Assembly: GCA_009746045.1 (NCBI GenBank)
Contig: RPFO01000080.1
Location: 8,619,628-8,683,627, forward strand
Source of the DNA: Mesostigma viride
Lineage: Eukaryota; Streptophyta; Mesostigmatophyceae; Mesostigmatales; Mesostigmataceae
Length of the DNA stretch: 64,000 nucleotides
Direction: 5' to 3'
The first letter of the stretch is position 1, and every line of letters starts with the position of its first letter. Under the pieces are notes generated by a model, which saw only the letters and a program-made list of their open reading frames with translations, did no database searches and was not told where the DNA came from. Of the stretch, positions 31,459-41,900 are shown piece by piece. A program made the translations under genes and the position numbers.

Positions 31459-31568
31459 TACCCCTAGGGTCGCGAGCACCATAGATATAGAGTCACTCGG
31501 CCGCGATAGGGGAGGCGGGCCTGAGGACTGTTTTTGTATATAGCTTAGACCGGTAGGATTGCGTGTAC
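31459..31568 (+). mobile_element. LINE 3' UTR fragment leading into the CCAT array
   Basis: CCCCTAGGGTCGCGAGCACC, GGACTGTTTTTGTATATAGC and AGACCGGTAGGATTGCGTGT match the 3' UTR at 4,145-4,250 and 49,240-49,340. In those copies a short CCAT run follows at the same place. Here the CCAT run is more than 500 bases long. Confidence 0.75.
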
Positions 31569-32082
31569 CCATCCATCCATCCATCCATCCATCCATCCAT
31601 CCATCCATCCATCCATCCATCCATCCATCCATCCATCCATCCATCCATCCATCCATCCATCCATCCATCCATCCATCCATCCATCCATCCATCCATCCAT
31701 CCATCCATCCATCCATCCATCCATCCATCCATCCATCCATCCATCCATCCATCCATCCATCCATCCATCCATCCATCCATCCATCCATCCATCCATCCAT
31801 CCATCCATCCATCCATCCATCCATCCATCCATCCATCCATCCATCCATCCATCCATCCATCCATCCATCCATCCATCCATCCATCCATCCATCCATCCAT
31901 CCATCCATCCATCCATCCATCCATCCATCCATCCATCCATCCATCCATCCATCCATCCATCCATCCATCCATCCATCCATCCATCCATCCATCCATCCAT
32001 CCATCCATCCATCCATCCATCCATCCATCCATCCATCCATCCATCCATCCATCCATCCATCCATCCATCCATCCATCCATCC
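31569..32082. repeat. CCAT microsatellite, left part (~514 bp)
   Basis: An essentially pure (CCAT)n run bounded on the left by a LINE 3' UTR and on the right by the 5' LTR at 32,083. Because four bases cycle through three frames without a stop, it is open in all frames as Pro-Ser-Ile-His or, on the other strand, Met-Asp-Gly-Trp. These are not genes. Confidence 0.95.
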
Positions 32083-32625
32083 TGTTACGTCGCGTAACAA
32101 TTCGTTGTAGTTACGGACGTAAATTAGGTCTTTTGCCTCGGTTGTCCCTAGGTTTACGTGTAGTTCCTACCGGGACATTATTGTCCTTGTAACAGTACTG
32201 TGGTACATTGGGTGCCTTTGGGCGCCGCGCCGCGTACTTTATTAGTGGTCCTCATCCTTTGGTAGAATGTAGTGGACCAGCGTGCATCTGTAGGCGAGGG
32301 CCAGGTCGGCCCGAGCGTGTTGGACCGTTGGTGACCATTTATGCACGTTCCACCCCTCGTGTGTGTACTCGGCGTGTGTTAAATGAATTGACACATATAG
32401 GCTTGGGTCACGGCAGTGTAGTTGTGTTTCCTTCCTCTATTCCTGGAATAAACGGGTTGTGTAAATGGCTTATGGCGTATTATAGCAACACTTACGTTAA
32501 TGCATTGAGATCTGGATCGTCTCGTTCGTCTTTCGCTAGAGGTTTGACTAGAGGAGGCTTGACTAGTTTAGGTAGCATCAGGCCAGCTAGAGGTAGAGGT
32601 AGTGGTAGATACCCGCGGCGTAACA
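32083..32625 (+). repeat. 5' LTR of LTR-R1
   Basis: The 5' end is a 17-base palindrome, TGTTACG-TCG-CGTAACA, so the first 7 bases are also the inverted form of the last 7 of the LTR. AATAAA at 32,447-32,452 may serve polyadenylation in the 3' copy. A candidate primer-binding site starts with TGG at 32,627, one base after the LTR (TGGACTCGGAGG). The matching tRNA was not identified. Confidence 0.9.
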
Positions 32626-32771
32626 ATGGACTCGGAGGAATTTTAGGTAGAGAACCAGACGACGATCCCCTGCAACATACGTCATTGAATCAACCCTTCC
32701 GCGTCCGGGAAAATGAAGACGACACCTACTTGACAGGTAATGGGCGGGTCGCCTGCAAGCTGGGGGGGTAG
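32472..32771 (+). CDS. Possible small basic ORF starting inside the 5' LTR
   Basis: ATG at 32,472 opens a 99-codon frame. It crosses the LTR end and the candidate primer-binding site and stops at 32,771. The first 55 residues are Arg/Gly/Ser-rich ([20 protein letters not shown]), like RNA-binding RG segments. The second part is acidic and polar. A possible donor (ACAGGTAATG) lies near 32,735, so this could be a leader exon spliced to a downstream ORF. No family is recognised, and the frame may be fortuitous. The 3' LTR copy runs into CCAT repeats instead. Confidence 0.3.
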   Translation: MAYYSNTYVNALRSGSSRSSFARGLTRGGLTSLGSIRPARGRGSGRYPRRNNGLGGILGREPDDDPLQHTSLNQPFRVRENEDDTYLTGNGRVACKLGG

Positions 32772-33158
32772 TGCTGCCCGATTCGGGACACGCCCTGCCT
32801 AGAAGTTAGACCTGCTCAAAGCGGATGAACTCCTCACGTAGCTAGTTCCTTTTCCTTTTCCTCGTTTTGTTTTCGTGAGACATGTGGCCTACTGTCGTAG
32901 ATAGGTGGTTTTGGTTCTGCGTTAGAGAGACGGCTAGCGTCTCGTAGATTACACTTTTCTGCATTCTTGCCTGCGTTGTATTTAGACGACCCCTCGCCAG
33001 ATGCAGACTTCTTGAAACCGGATACTTACGACCACCTGGCGCTGGAAACCTCGTCCCTACATGCGCCGTCAATCTGGTTCGGTTTCAGACACTAGAGCTA
33101 AGTCGCCTACCCCTCGTTCTCCTCCTTTGACTACGCAAGACCTACCAGGTGCGTTATC

Positions 33159-33563
33159 ATGAGTCAGCGACGTCCTTTTCCTGCCCCTTCTCATTCGACT
33201 AGTAATAATAGTTTAGCGAAGTATTACGTTGTTATTACCCCTCAATGGGCATCTATTTTCTTATCGTGGGCCGATGCTAGGAAGTTCGTTCAGTCACGTG
33301 CTTATAACGTCTCCAAATATAAGAAGTTTATGTCCTTTGAAGAAGCTCAGACCTACCTCTTAAAGCATAGTGAATCAGATTTGGGTCTCCATGCTCGTCC
33401 TTCTCCTCATGCTCGTCCTGCAGTAGATAGTCTTGTTTTTGTTACACCACCTCCATCTCCTCCTTCGTCTCCCCCTAAACGGGCTGCATCCTCATCTAGC
33501 TTAGATACGCCTCTCACCTTAGAGTTCGGTTCCCTATCCATTACTGTTGCTAAAAAGGATTGA
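33159..33563 (+). CDS. RNase H1 hybrid-binding (viroplasmin-like) domain protein of LTR-R1
   Basis: A 134-residue ORF with its own ATG, between the 5' LTR and gag. Residues 21-70 match the pattern of the RNase HI N-terminal hybrid-binding domain, also called the caulimovirus viroplasmin domain: an aromatic start KYYVV, then IFLSWADARKFV (Trp37), SKYKKF (Tyr54 to Phe57) and FEEAQTYL. This small fold binds RNA-DNA hybrids and dsRNA in eukaryotic RNase H1, and occurs in caulimovirus protein VI. After it comes a proline/serine-rich linker (residues 77-110) and a short hydrophobic end. There is no catalytic RNase H domain here; that lies in pol, 5.5 kb downstream. It is an accessory gene not expected in Ty3/gypsy elements. 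It may coat or protect the RNA-DNA intermediate, which is inference. Confidence 0.7.
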   Translation: MSQRRPFPAPSHSTSNNSLAKYYVVITPQWASIFLSWADARKFVQSRAYNVSKYKKFMSFEEAQTYLLKHSESDLGLHARPSPHARPAVDSLVFVTPPPSPPSSPPKRAASSSSLDTPLTLEFGSLSITVAKKD

Positions 33564-33676
33564 TTTAAATTGTTTCCTTCGTTATGACACTAAAAGCTTT
33601 TTCTTTTCTTACCTTGCCTTAACTTAGGCCTTGTCCTTTTTCCTAGTTGCTTTCAGTTAGAGTCCTAATCATTTAC

Positions 33677-35958
33677 TTAAGGGGACGGGACATGCCCGAA
33701 TATTTTGGCGCCAAAAAATTCGCGCCGGAACCGAAGGTCACAAATTTCACGTGCACGGTGCACGCACCCCTTGCGGAAGTGGCCATGGCGACTGCGTTCA
33801 GGCGAAACTACCACACTAGGGCAGGCGAAATGCAAAAATTTTACTAGAATCTTAAAGGCGATGAGTTTATGATGTTAGTTTGTGGCGGAAATCAGCTGGT
33901 TTACAATATCGCTGCTGTTTTTTTATGCCATCGGCATGGGGGGTAATCTGAATTTTTTGGTCGCGCGGAATGAAATAGAATTCATGATAGCGGCTGTAAA
34001 ATCGCGGTTTTGGGGGCTGTTCTGACCGTGAAGCAGTCATTAATATCGGTTGCATCGAATTCTAAACCGAGCTGGTGCTTTTTGCCAGATTTTCGGCCAT
34101 TATCGGTAAGTAATTGTTCAGACCTGCGCAGTGCGTGTCTGACCTGTCCATGGAAGAACGGCTGTTGTTGCGCGCCTGGGCGAGGGATTTACGAGGGCAA
34201 GGTACAGATTTGTCGCGAATGTTATCTGCTATCAGTGCTTTCTTCTATGAGCTCATTGTTCGAAGTTTTTTGCGTTCTTTTTGGGCAGTTTCCGCCAGCT
34301 AGCTCGCCGTTCCTTGCCATTGTGTTGTCGAATACCTGGCAGCTTTAGATTGTTTTCGTTGATTTTGTGGTCAGGGCCGCTTCAGTCGCAGCCTGTACCT
34401 TCTTGGGAAGGTTTAAGGCATTTCATGAAACATGTTCTAGCAAGGATGTTGTGCTTATGGACGCTTCTTGTTGTGTGAGGGTGACGCACCCTCTCTTCGC
34501 AGCGGCATCCCAGCGCTAATGCGCTGAAGGGCCGCCAATGGCTTCTTTGCATTTCATCGTGCAGGGATGGAGGTGTTATAGTGATTAAAATATGGAGATA
34601 TTGCATTTGTGTGACTGCATGTAGATAGCTGCCACTATTGGTTTATTTGAGCTTTCCCTTGTTATGATGATGTGACAAGACTACAATGTGCTGAGCCAAC
34701 CATGGTTGACATGGTTGACTGCATGCAAGCTATGCATACCATGATCTCCTTGGTTCCTCGCCCTCCATAGTCCCTGTCTGGTGCCCATGGCGGGTAGGGC
34801 AGTTTAGGAGGCGTTGTTGTGTTGATTAGCTTGGCTGGAATCAACCTTCCACTCTAACCTGGGAGAAACATAGAAAATGCTGGTTAGGCATGTTGGTGCT
34901 ACCATCTTTATTGCTATGCACATAGTTGCAAGGCTGGCCATGCTTGAGGGGCGGTGAAGGCGTATGAGGTGCGTCGCCGCCCCATTTTACTTTCTAAACA
35001 TATTTAACTTGGTTTTGGTGCATGTTGGATGGCATATGAAGTGTCATTGTGTCAATCTGCTTACTGAGTGGTCCTTAGCGCCTTGTCAGGTGGTCATATA
35101 GGAAACCCATCAACTTGAGCAGTTCTTGTCACAATGACCCTCAACCTTGAGCATGTGTAGTTGTCAGCATGCAAGAGTTAATTATATGCGCTTTGATCAG
35201 TTTGCAGAGGTCTTTGATGAAGAAGGAGATTCTAAAGTGGCCAGATGGTAACTAAAACCTCCTTGTAGCGTCTTCGTGGGTGGCCGTCTTGGAATGGTTG
35301 CAACCTGGGCAGTTGTTGTCAGAATGGCGTCAAACCTTGAACATAGGAGGTACCATATGTGCAGAGGTTGGCAGCACGTGGTTTGGCAAGTTTTTGCATG
35401 GTTTGGATGGATAAAGGGGTGTTAGTGTGGTAAGATACACTAAAAAACCTCCCTTAGCTTCGTCACAGGTGGCTACCTAGGAAATCCATCAACTAGAGCT
35501 GCGCTTGTCAGAATGACCTGAAAATTTGGGGCTGCATGTCCCCCACCTGTAGTATTTGGGAATATATGGTGGAGCATGATATGATGTGTTTATGATTTGA
35601 TTTTTTTTTTTTGGATTAAAAAAGTACCTGTTTTGCGGGAAATCCATCAACGTGAGTAAACATGCTTATTTCTTGGTCCCAACTGGGTAGAATTTCTCAA
35701 AAGTGGGGGAACTATGCGGGAATATATGATTTGGTCCCAATATGTTTGCCCATTGTCCTAGGAAAAATGTGACTAAAATAGCGTCTTTTTCTATTTTTAG
35801 CGCGTTACCGGTGTATGGTGGGGGCTAGTACCCCCCCCAAGTGGCTGGAAAATTATTTTTTTATCATATTTATGGTCCCCAATCATCATTGGATTTTTAG
35901 CACATGCATAGGTGTGGTTTCCAGAAAAGTGCACTTTAGGCATGTCCCCTCCCCTTAA
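33677..35958. mobile_element. TTAA-target DNA transposon 2 (2,282 bp, inside LTR-R1)
   Basis: TTAA at 33,677-33,680 and 35,955-35,958. Inner ends GGGGACGGGACATGCC and, inverted, GGGGAGGGGACATGCC form imperfect terminal repeats. It is colinear, in inverse orientation, with element 1: the shared blocks include GTGAGGGTGACGCACCCTCT and the TTTTCGGCCATTATCGG region that is the empty CACTA site. It sits seven bases upstream of the gag ATG. No transposase frame was found. Joining its flanks gives CATTTAC-TTAA-TTAAAAATGG. Confidence 0.85.
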
Positions 35959-35964
35959 TTAAAA

Positions 35965-37720
35965 ATGGATCCAGTGGGTGGTAATATGTCGCCTATACCT
36001 ACCAACACCCCTACTATGAGTAATAATAATAATAATACTAACAACCATAACAACAATCGTGGTAACCGACGGGACTCACTTGAAACGGTGCACCATCTCA
36101 CCCCTCAAGGTAACCGTCGTACCTCACCTCCTTCTCCTGCTACTGGTGGTCGCCGTCGTCCCTCACTTACCCCTCCTACCTATGAACAACGTATTATGCA
36201 TGTCAGATTTAGTGATGACCCTTCCCTTACCCTGAACCAGGCCCCTGCCCCTCCTGCAACCTTGGCTCAACCCTCCAGCAGGTCCTCACTAACTAACAAT
36301 GTTTCTAGGCCCCCTTCCCACCCTGTTCCTTCCATGCCTGCTCTTAACACGGGTCGTGCCCCTGCCCCTGTCGGCCCTTCTGGGCGCCCTAGTGCAGTTC
36401 CCTTTTACCCACCTGCTTCCTGGTCCTACCCTGAGACGGCCTATGAGGCAGCCCAGGTCCCTACCCGTGTGGCTGATTTAGAAGTTAACAGTGATTTCAG
36501 CACCATGCCCCTAGATGATAGAAATTATGATCATTTTACCTACTCCTCTCTTCGTGAGCAATATACTGTCCCCTTCTCTTATGGGCACCAGCCTGAAACG
36601 GTGGCCCCTTCTAGACCCCTGCCCAAGACTTTTCCTCTTCCTTCCTTCTATCCCGCTTATGTGGCAGTGGAAGATAGTGGCCCTATGGGAAAAACTGACT
36701 CTTCTAATCCCCCTAAGCCCCCTGCTCTTCCCCTCTTTGCTAACCTTCCCAAGCTGGATGTCAAGTCTACCCCTCAACAGTTTTTCACCTTTATCATGTT
36801 GCTCACCCAGAACACAGAGTCGTGGCAGAATCATAATAGATGGCGTCTCTCTGATGCTGTATTAGTTCCTCACTATCTTACAACCTGCATTACTCCTGAG
36901 CTTGCTAACCTCATTCAGTGTGAGTCTTTGGCCTCTCATGCCTACCCTAACTCTGTAGCAGAATTGTTTAAGCGTTTAGAGAACCATTTAGTCCCTCCTG
37001 ATTCAGATTGGCAGGATAGATTAGCCTTTGGTACCTTGCAGCAGGGTACTAAATCATTTAAGGAGTATATGAAAGAGTTTGATGCTCAGATGGTACGAAT
37101 TAGGGATTTGTCGGGTGCAGAAGTACGTGCTCGCTTCCTCCAAGGCCTCAGTAGACCCTTATTACGTGAAGTCAAGCGCCAGTTCTCTGCCTACCGTTTT
37201 ACTGACCTGCCCCTCAAGCATGTGCGCCAGCATCTCTTGCGAGTAGCAGATTTCTTCACCACCCTTCTCTTCCTACCCGTTCCCGTATTAATAATATTAT
37301 CCTTACCCCTGAGGAGGAGAACTCCTATGTAGAAGAATTAGATATCTGCGTTGCTGATCTTTCAGCTCTTGATGTCTCTCATATCACATGCTATCATTGT
37401 AAGGAAGTAGGTCATCTTAAACGTGAGTGCCCCAAGTTCCTTTCGGGTGCTCCCCCTCATCCCGACGCTCGCCCTCCTCGTACCCCTCAGCGTGCTCCTA
37501 TTCGTCCTACTTCAGGACGCATTCCCTCAGCTACCCCTAGTAGGCTGAATGCTGTGCAGGCAGGACCCCCAGGGTTCCCCTATGATAATCAGGCTCCCGC
37601 ACCCTCTTCGCTCCCTCGTGACCCTCCAGCAGTGGCTTTTTCGCCAGGGTCTTCTTCGGGGTTAGTTCCTATGGATTTGGGGGGGAGGGGGAACAGTAGG
37701 CCTGTCAGCCGGGGGTAACC
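35965..37720 (+). CDS. gag (capsid and nucleocapsid) of LTR-R1, one frame break
   Basis: The ATG at 35,965 opens a frame to 37,332 (455 residues). It has a long Pro/Asn/Thr/Ser-rich N-terminus, then a helical capsid-like region from about residue 255 (FANLPKLDVKSTPQQFFTFI, later WQDRLAFGTLQQGTKSFKEY and AEVRARFLQGLSRPLLREVK). Near 37,250 the frame breaks. A neighbouring frame stays open to about 37,720 and contains a retroviral zinc knuckle, CYHCKEVGHLKREC (C-x2-C-x4-H-x4-C, near 37,390), followed by a Pro-rich tail. One missing T in the TTT at about 37,250 would explain the break. Gag forms the particle and binds genomic RNA through the knuckle. Confidence 0.85.
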
Positions 37721-37764
37721 TGGACAGGTCCTTAGATAGTACCCCAGATAAAATTTTTGCCTGC

Positions 37765-40192
37765 CTGTTTTTATAACCTCTGTAGGAGCTGAATCTTCCC
37801 TACCACTACGTGTGCGTCCTCTTATGTTCTTGAATGGTGGTTTAACCGTCCCTCACACTGTTGTAGACCCCTTCTTGCATGCTGATGAACTCTTGAATGT
37901 CTCTGTGTTGGTAGATAGCGGTGCGGCTAGCTCCTTTGTGAGCGAGGCCCTAGTTAGGCGTTTAGGACTAGTCCCTACCCCTCACACCAAACCTGTCACT
38001 GTTCATTATGCTGATGGTCGCACCAGTCATTCCCCGGGTACGGTGTCCCTTCCCCTGGTCATACAAGGACGTACTGTCAACCTGACGGCCACTATAGGCC
38101 CTATCACTACCGCTGATGTATTACTAGGATTAGATTGGCACCAGGATAATAAGATTACTATTAATTATGATACCATGGTCATTTGGTTTCCAGATAGCTC
38201 TTACTGGGTACCGGAACGTCATTATAGATTGGAAAATTTATCCTTGGTAGATATTACTCCTCCTACACCTGTTGATCCTCCTGTAAGACCTATACCTGAA
38301 GTATTAATGTCCAATGATGAGTTGCGTTCTGAACTAAAGGAATATGGATATTTATTATGTATGTTCCTTCAGTTAGAAGTACAGGAGATACCTATCACTA
38401 ATAATAGTGTGGATATAGATATAAACACAGTGGATACAATAGGAGTGGGATTTACTGAAAATGAAATAGTAAGATACATGGCTGTGATAGATTCCTCAAA
38501 AGTTTTTGAAGAAAAGACTCCTTCTTATCCTCCTCCTCGTTCTGTTTTACACCGTGTAGTTATCAAGGACGGTGCAGTTCCTACGCACTCTCCGATGTAT
38601 AGAATGGGCCCTACCGAGTTAAAGGAACTAAAACAGATTTTAGTGTCACTATTAGAAGCAGGATTGATAGAGCCTAGTAACTCCCCTACTCAGCTGGTGT
38701 CCTGTTAGTTCCTAAGCCAAATGGCAAGTTTCGCCTAGTTACTGATTATAGGAAGTTGAATGATATTACTGTGAAGTCTAAATACCCTCTACCTCGTATT
38801 GATGATATATTTAATAAGGTTAAAGGTTCCACTTGTTTCACAGTACTGGATTGTGCGGATGGTTTTTGGCAGTTGCGGATAGCTCCTGAGGATTGCCATA
38901 AAACCGCCTTTGCTACCCCTTTTGGTCATTACCAGTTTAGAGTAGCGGCTATGGGACTCTGTAACTCGCCTGCCTCTTTTCAAATGTTAATGAATGAAGT
39001 GCTTAGACCTGTTATGGGAAATTCTCACCTTCCTCAGGTGTCCTCTGATTTAAAGGATCCTTCCTTCTCCTCTGTTTCTTTATCTGAGCATGACCGTTCT
39101 TGTGCTCAAGCTTACTTAGATGATATTCTTATTTACTCTCCTGATTTTGAAACGCACCTACGTGATTTAAAGAAAGTATTAGAAATAATGGCTGAAAATT
39201 CTTTGTGGGCGCGCCGTGCTAAAGTGCGTTCGGGTAGGAGTGTCCCATTTTTAGGGCACGTTCTGTCAGATGCCGGGGTCGCTACCGACCCGGATAAAAC
39301 TAAGTCAATTCAGGAATGGCCTACTCCTACCGACGTTAAAGGTGTACGTAGTTTTCTAGGAATTGCTTCTTACTATAGGCGTTTTATCCCGCGTTTCGCA
39401 ACTATAGCAGCCCCTATTAATCATTTATTAAAGAAGGATATCCCCTTTGTTTGGAGTAGTGAATGTCAGTCGGCTTTTCAGTGTCTAAAATCCCTACTCC
39501 TTTCCCCTCCTGTACTCATCCTACCGGATACTACTAAACCCTTTGTTGTAGCTACAGATGCTAGTAAGGTAGCTATAGGGGGCGTCCTTCTCCAGGATCA
39601 GGGTCAGGGCTTACAGCCAATTGAGTATATCTCTAGGACAATGCTCCCTGCGGAGCGTAACTATCCCGTACACCAGCAGGAACTCTTAGCTGTGGTGTAT
39701 TGTTGCCACGCGTGGCAGCACTTTCTTAAAGGTGCTCAATTTGATGTCTGCCTGAATGAACCCTGTGAGCTAGATCCTTATAGGTTAGTTATCCAAACGG
39801 ATCACCGTCCCCTTACCCATCTTCTCTCCCAACCCAACCTTACCCCTCGGCAAGCGCGCTGGATGGAATTTTTAGCACAGTTTTCCCCTTTTAAACTTCA
39901 GTATGTTAAGGGTGTAGATAACATAGTACCAGATGCACTCTCTCGTCGTGCAGATTACTCCTTTTTCGAGGACCTTGATGTTCTCAATACTACTCTAGTT
40001 CCTACTACTATGGGTGTAACCCCTTATGGTGAACTACCTGATGATGAATCCTATGCCTACCTCTTTCATACAGCTGTTCGCATGCCTGATCTCCTTTCTC
40101 ACGTAGGACTCTCTCTCCCGTGTGAGGCCCTTCCCGTGGCCTCGGTGGGGGGGAGGGGAAAAATAAAATTTCTATACCGCTTAGCCATATAG
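37765..40192 (+). CDS. pol part 1: aspartic protease, reverse transcriptase, RNase H of LTR-R1
   Basis: Protease: VLVDSGAASSFVSEALVRRL (DSG catalytic triad) near 37,910 and ADVLLGLDWHQ near 38,115. The RT begins near 38,540 (VVIKDGAVPTHSPMYRMGP). A frame break at about 38,690 is explained by one missing C. The RT then continues from 38,700 with VPKPNGKFRLVTDYRKLND, FTVLDCADGFWQLRIAPED and the catalytic YLDD at 39,113-39,124. The thumb and connection follow (PFLGHVLSDAGVATDPDKT, SFLGIASYYRRFIPRFATIA). RNase H: FVVATDASKVAIGGVLLQ (first Asp), NYPVHQQELLAVVYCCHAWQ (Glu), IQTDHRPLTHLL (Asp) and ending VPDALSR. It copies the element RNA and degrades it. The stop at 40,190-40,192 follows a run of seven Gs at 40,147 that is probably one G short. 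Confidence 0.93.
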
Positions 40193-40199
40193 CGACTAG

Positions 40200-41775
40200 G
40201 TCAGGAAAGTCTTATGAAAACATAGTCCCTCTAGGACCTCCCCTTCTCTTTGGCAAGGCGGTAGGAGATCTCTTTAAACCTGTTCTGGATACCTCTGTAG
40301 CGATGCCTACCTCTGATCTTGAACGCCTTATTAGTAGATTTACGGCCACTGAGCCGGAAGCATTAGCTGCCATTGCTGCACATCCCCAACAATTAGGCAA
40401 GCACCCTTGTAAATTTGTAGGTGGGTTTTTATATGTGCAGATAGCAGATTCTCCCCCTCAATGGCGCCTGTATGTCCCTCCTATCTGTCGCTCCTCCTTG
40501 CTCTTTGAGTTGCATGACTTAGCTGCTCATCAGGGTGGTAAACGGGTACGGGACCTAGTAGCCCGCTCTTATTACTGGCCTTCCCTTTATAAGGATGTAG
40601 ATGAGTATGTTAGAACTTGTCAATCTTGCCAGGAATGAAACCCAATAATGTAGGACAGATAGCAGAACCTAGGACCTTGCCTGACCCCATCATGCCTGGG
40701 ATTCTATCATGATGGATTTTGTAGGACCTTTTAGAAAGAATGATAGGGGCAATGCCCAGATCCTTGTGTTCATAGATCGTTTTACTCGTATGTGCCATCT
40801 CGTGCCGTGTCCTTTAGAACTCACCGCACGTGATTGCGCACGCCTATACCTCAATAATGTATACAGATATCATGGTTTGAGTAGGCAGTTTATTAGTGAT
40901 AAGGATAAGTTATTTACCTCAGATTTTTGGCAGCAGTTTTTCGCTGCCATCGGTACCAAGGTTACCTACGGTACTGCCTACCACTCCTCCTCCTCTCATT
41001 TAGTAGAGCGTCTTAATAGGGTAGTGGAAGAAGCGCTTAGGCACTATGTTAATGGCTCGGGAGTGATTGGGAGGATTATTTATGTTTGGTAGAGTTCTCC
41101 CTCAACAATTGTCCCCAAGCTGCGCATGGATATACGCCCTTCTTCCTAGATACTGGTAGACAACCTCTTACCCCTACCTCTCTCTTAGCTAGTCCTCTAC
41201 GGGACAAGGATGATGTGTCCCGAGATACTGTAGAAGGTGTACAGTCCTTACTAGATAGAATGAAAACTGCTCATGACCACGCGATCTCAGGGTACCAAAA
41301 AGCTCAGGCTAAGTACCTTGCTAGGTTGCGTGCCTCCTTAGATAGAAGAGCACCTGAGATAGAAATAGGAGATCTAGTATTAGTAGAAGGCCCCCGTGTT
41401 GGCCGTTTTGCTCATAAGTTTGAAGCAGAACTGAAGGTCAAACTTAGGCCCGCCTTCTTAGGACCCTTCCATGTTTTGTCTAGAGTAGGAAATTTCCTAT
41501 ATAAAGTCGATATCCCTACCTCTTGGCAGACACATTCGAACACCTTCCATAGGAGCCAGCTGAAACTGTACCACCCTAGTACGTTCGCTGGTAGAGAGCT
41601 AGCGCCTGCCCCTTTAGAGCATAACCCTGACACTGGGGAAGTAGAAGACGAAGTAGAAAGCATCGTGGCCCATAGAGATATCAAAAAGGGCCGCGGTACC
41701 CAGCGTCAGTACAAAGTGAAGTGGATGTATGCTCGTAGTGAAGTAGATAAGGTCTGGTATACGGAAGTGAGCTAG
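40200..41775 (+). CDS. pol part 2: integrase with chromodomain-like C-terminus, LTR-R1
   Basis: The zinc-binding region is HDLAAHQGGKRVRDL..YYWPSLYKDVDEY..CQSCQE (H-H-C-C, about 40,510-40,635). The catalytic core has Asp at 40,715 (IMMDFVGPF), Asp at 40,898 (ISDKDKLF) and Glu at 41,006 (HLVERLNR). The last two are separated by exactly 35 residues, the D,D-35-E signature. After the core come LNNCPQAAHGYTPFFLDTG and a GPRVGRFAHKFEAELKVKLRP / GPFHVL region typical of gypsy integrases. A chromodomain-like tail follows (VESIVAHRDIKKG..RQYKVKWMYAR, about 41,655-41,770). Frame breaks at about 40,637, 40,697 and 41,060 each look like one base lost from a short homopolymer. The chromodomain may target insertion to modified chromatin. 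Confidence 0.88.
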
Positions 41776-41900
41776 ATGGGTGTAGTCGCCTGCTGCAGGA
41801 ATATAAAACCCTGCACAAGCTCTAGCAGTAGACCTTCTCCTCTCTTATGTTATGTCTGCTGTCGACGGGTGGTTGGTTGTCCCCCCCCTCCGCAGCCGTC

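Noticed and set aside
37250-37332. Programmed ribosomal frameshift in gag
   Set aside because: A single homopolymer base loss explains it, as at the other breaks in pol. No heptamer slippery site with pseudoknot was evident, and the break lies upstream of the zinc knuckle, not between gag and pol.
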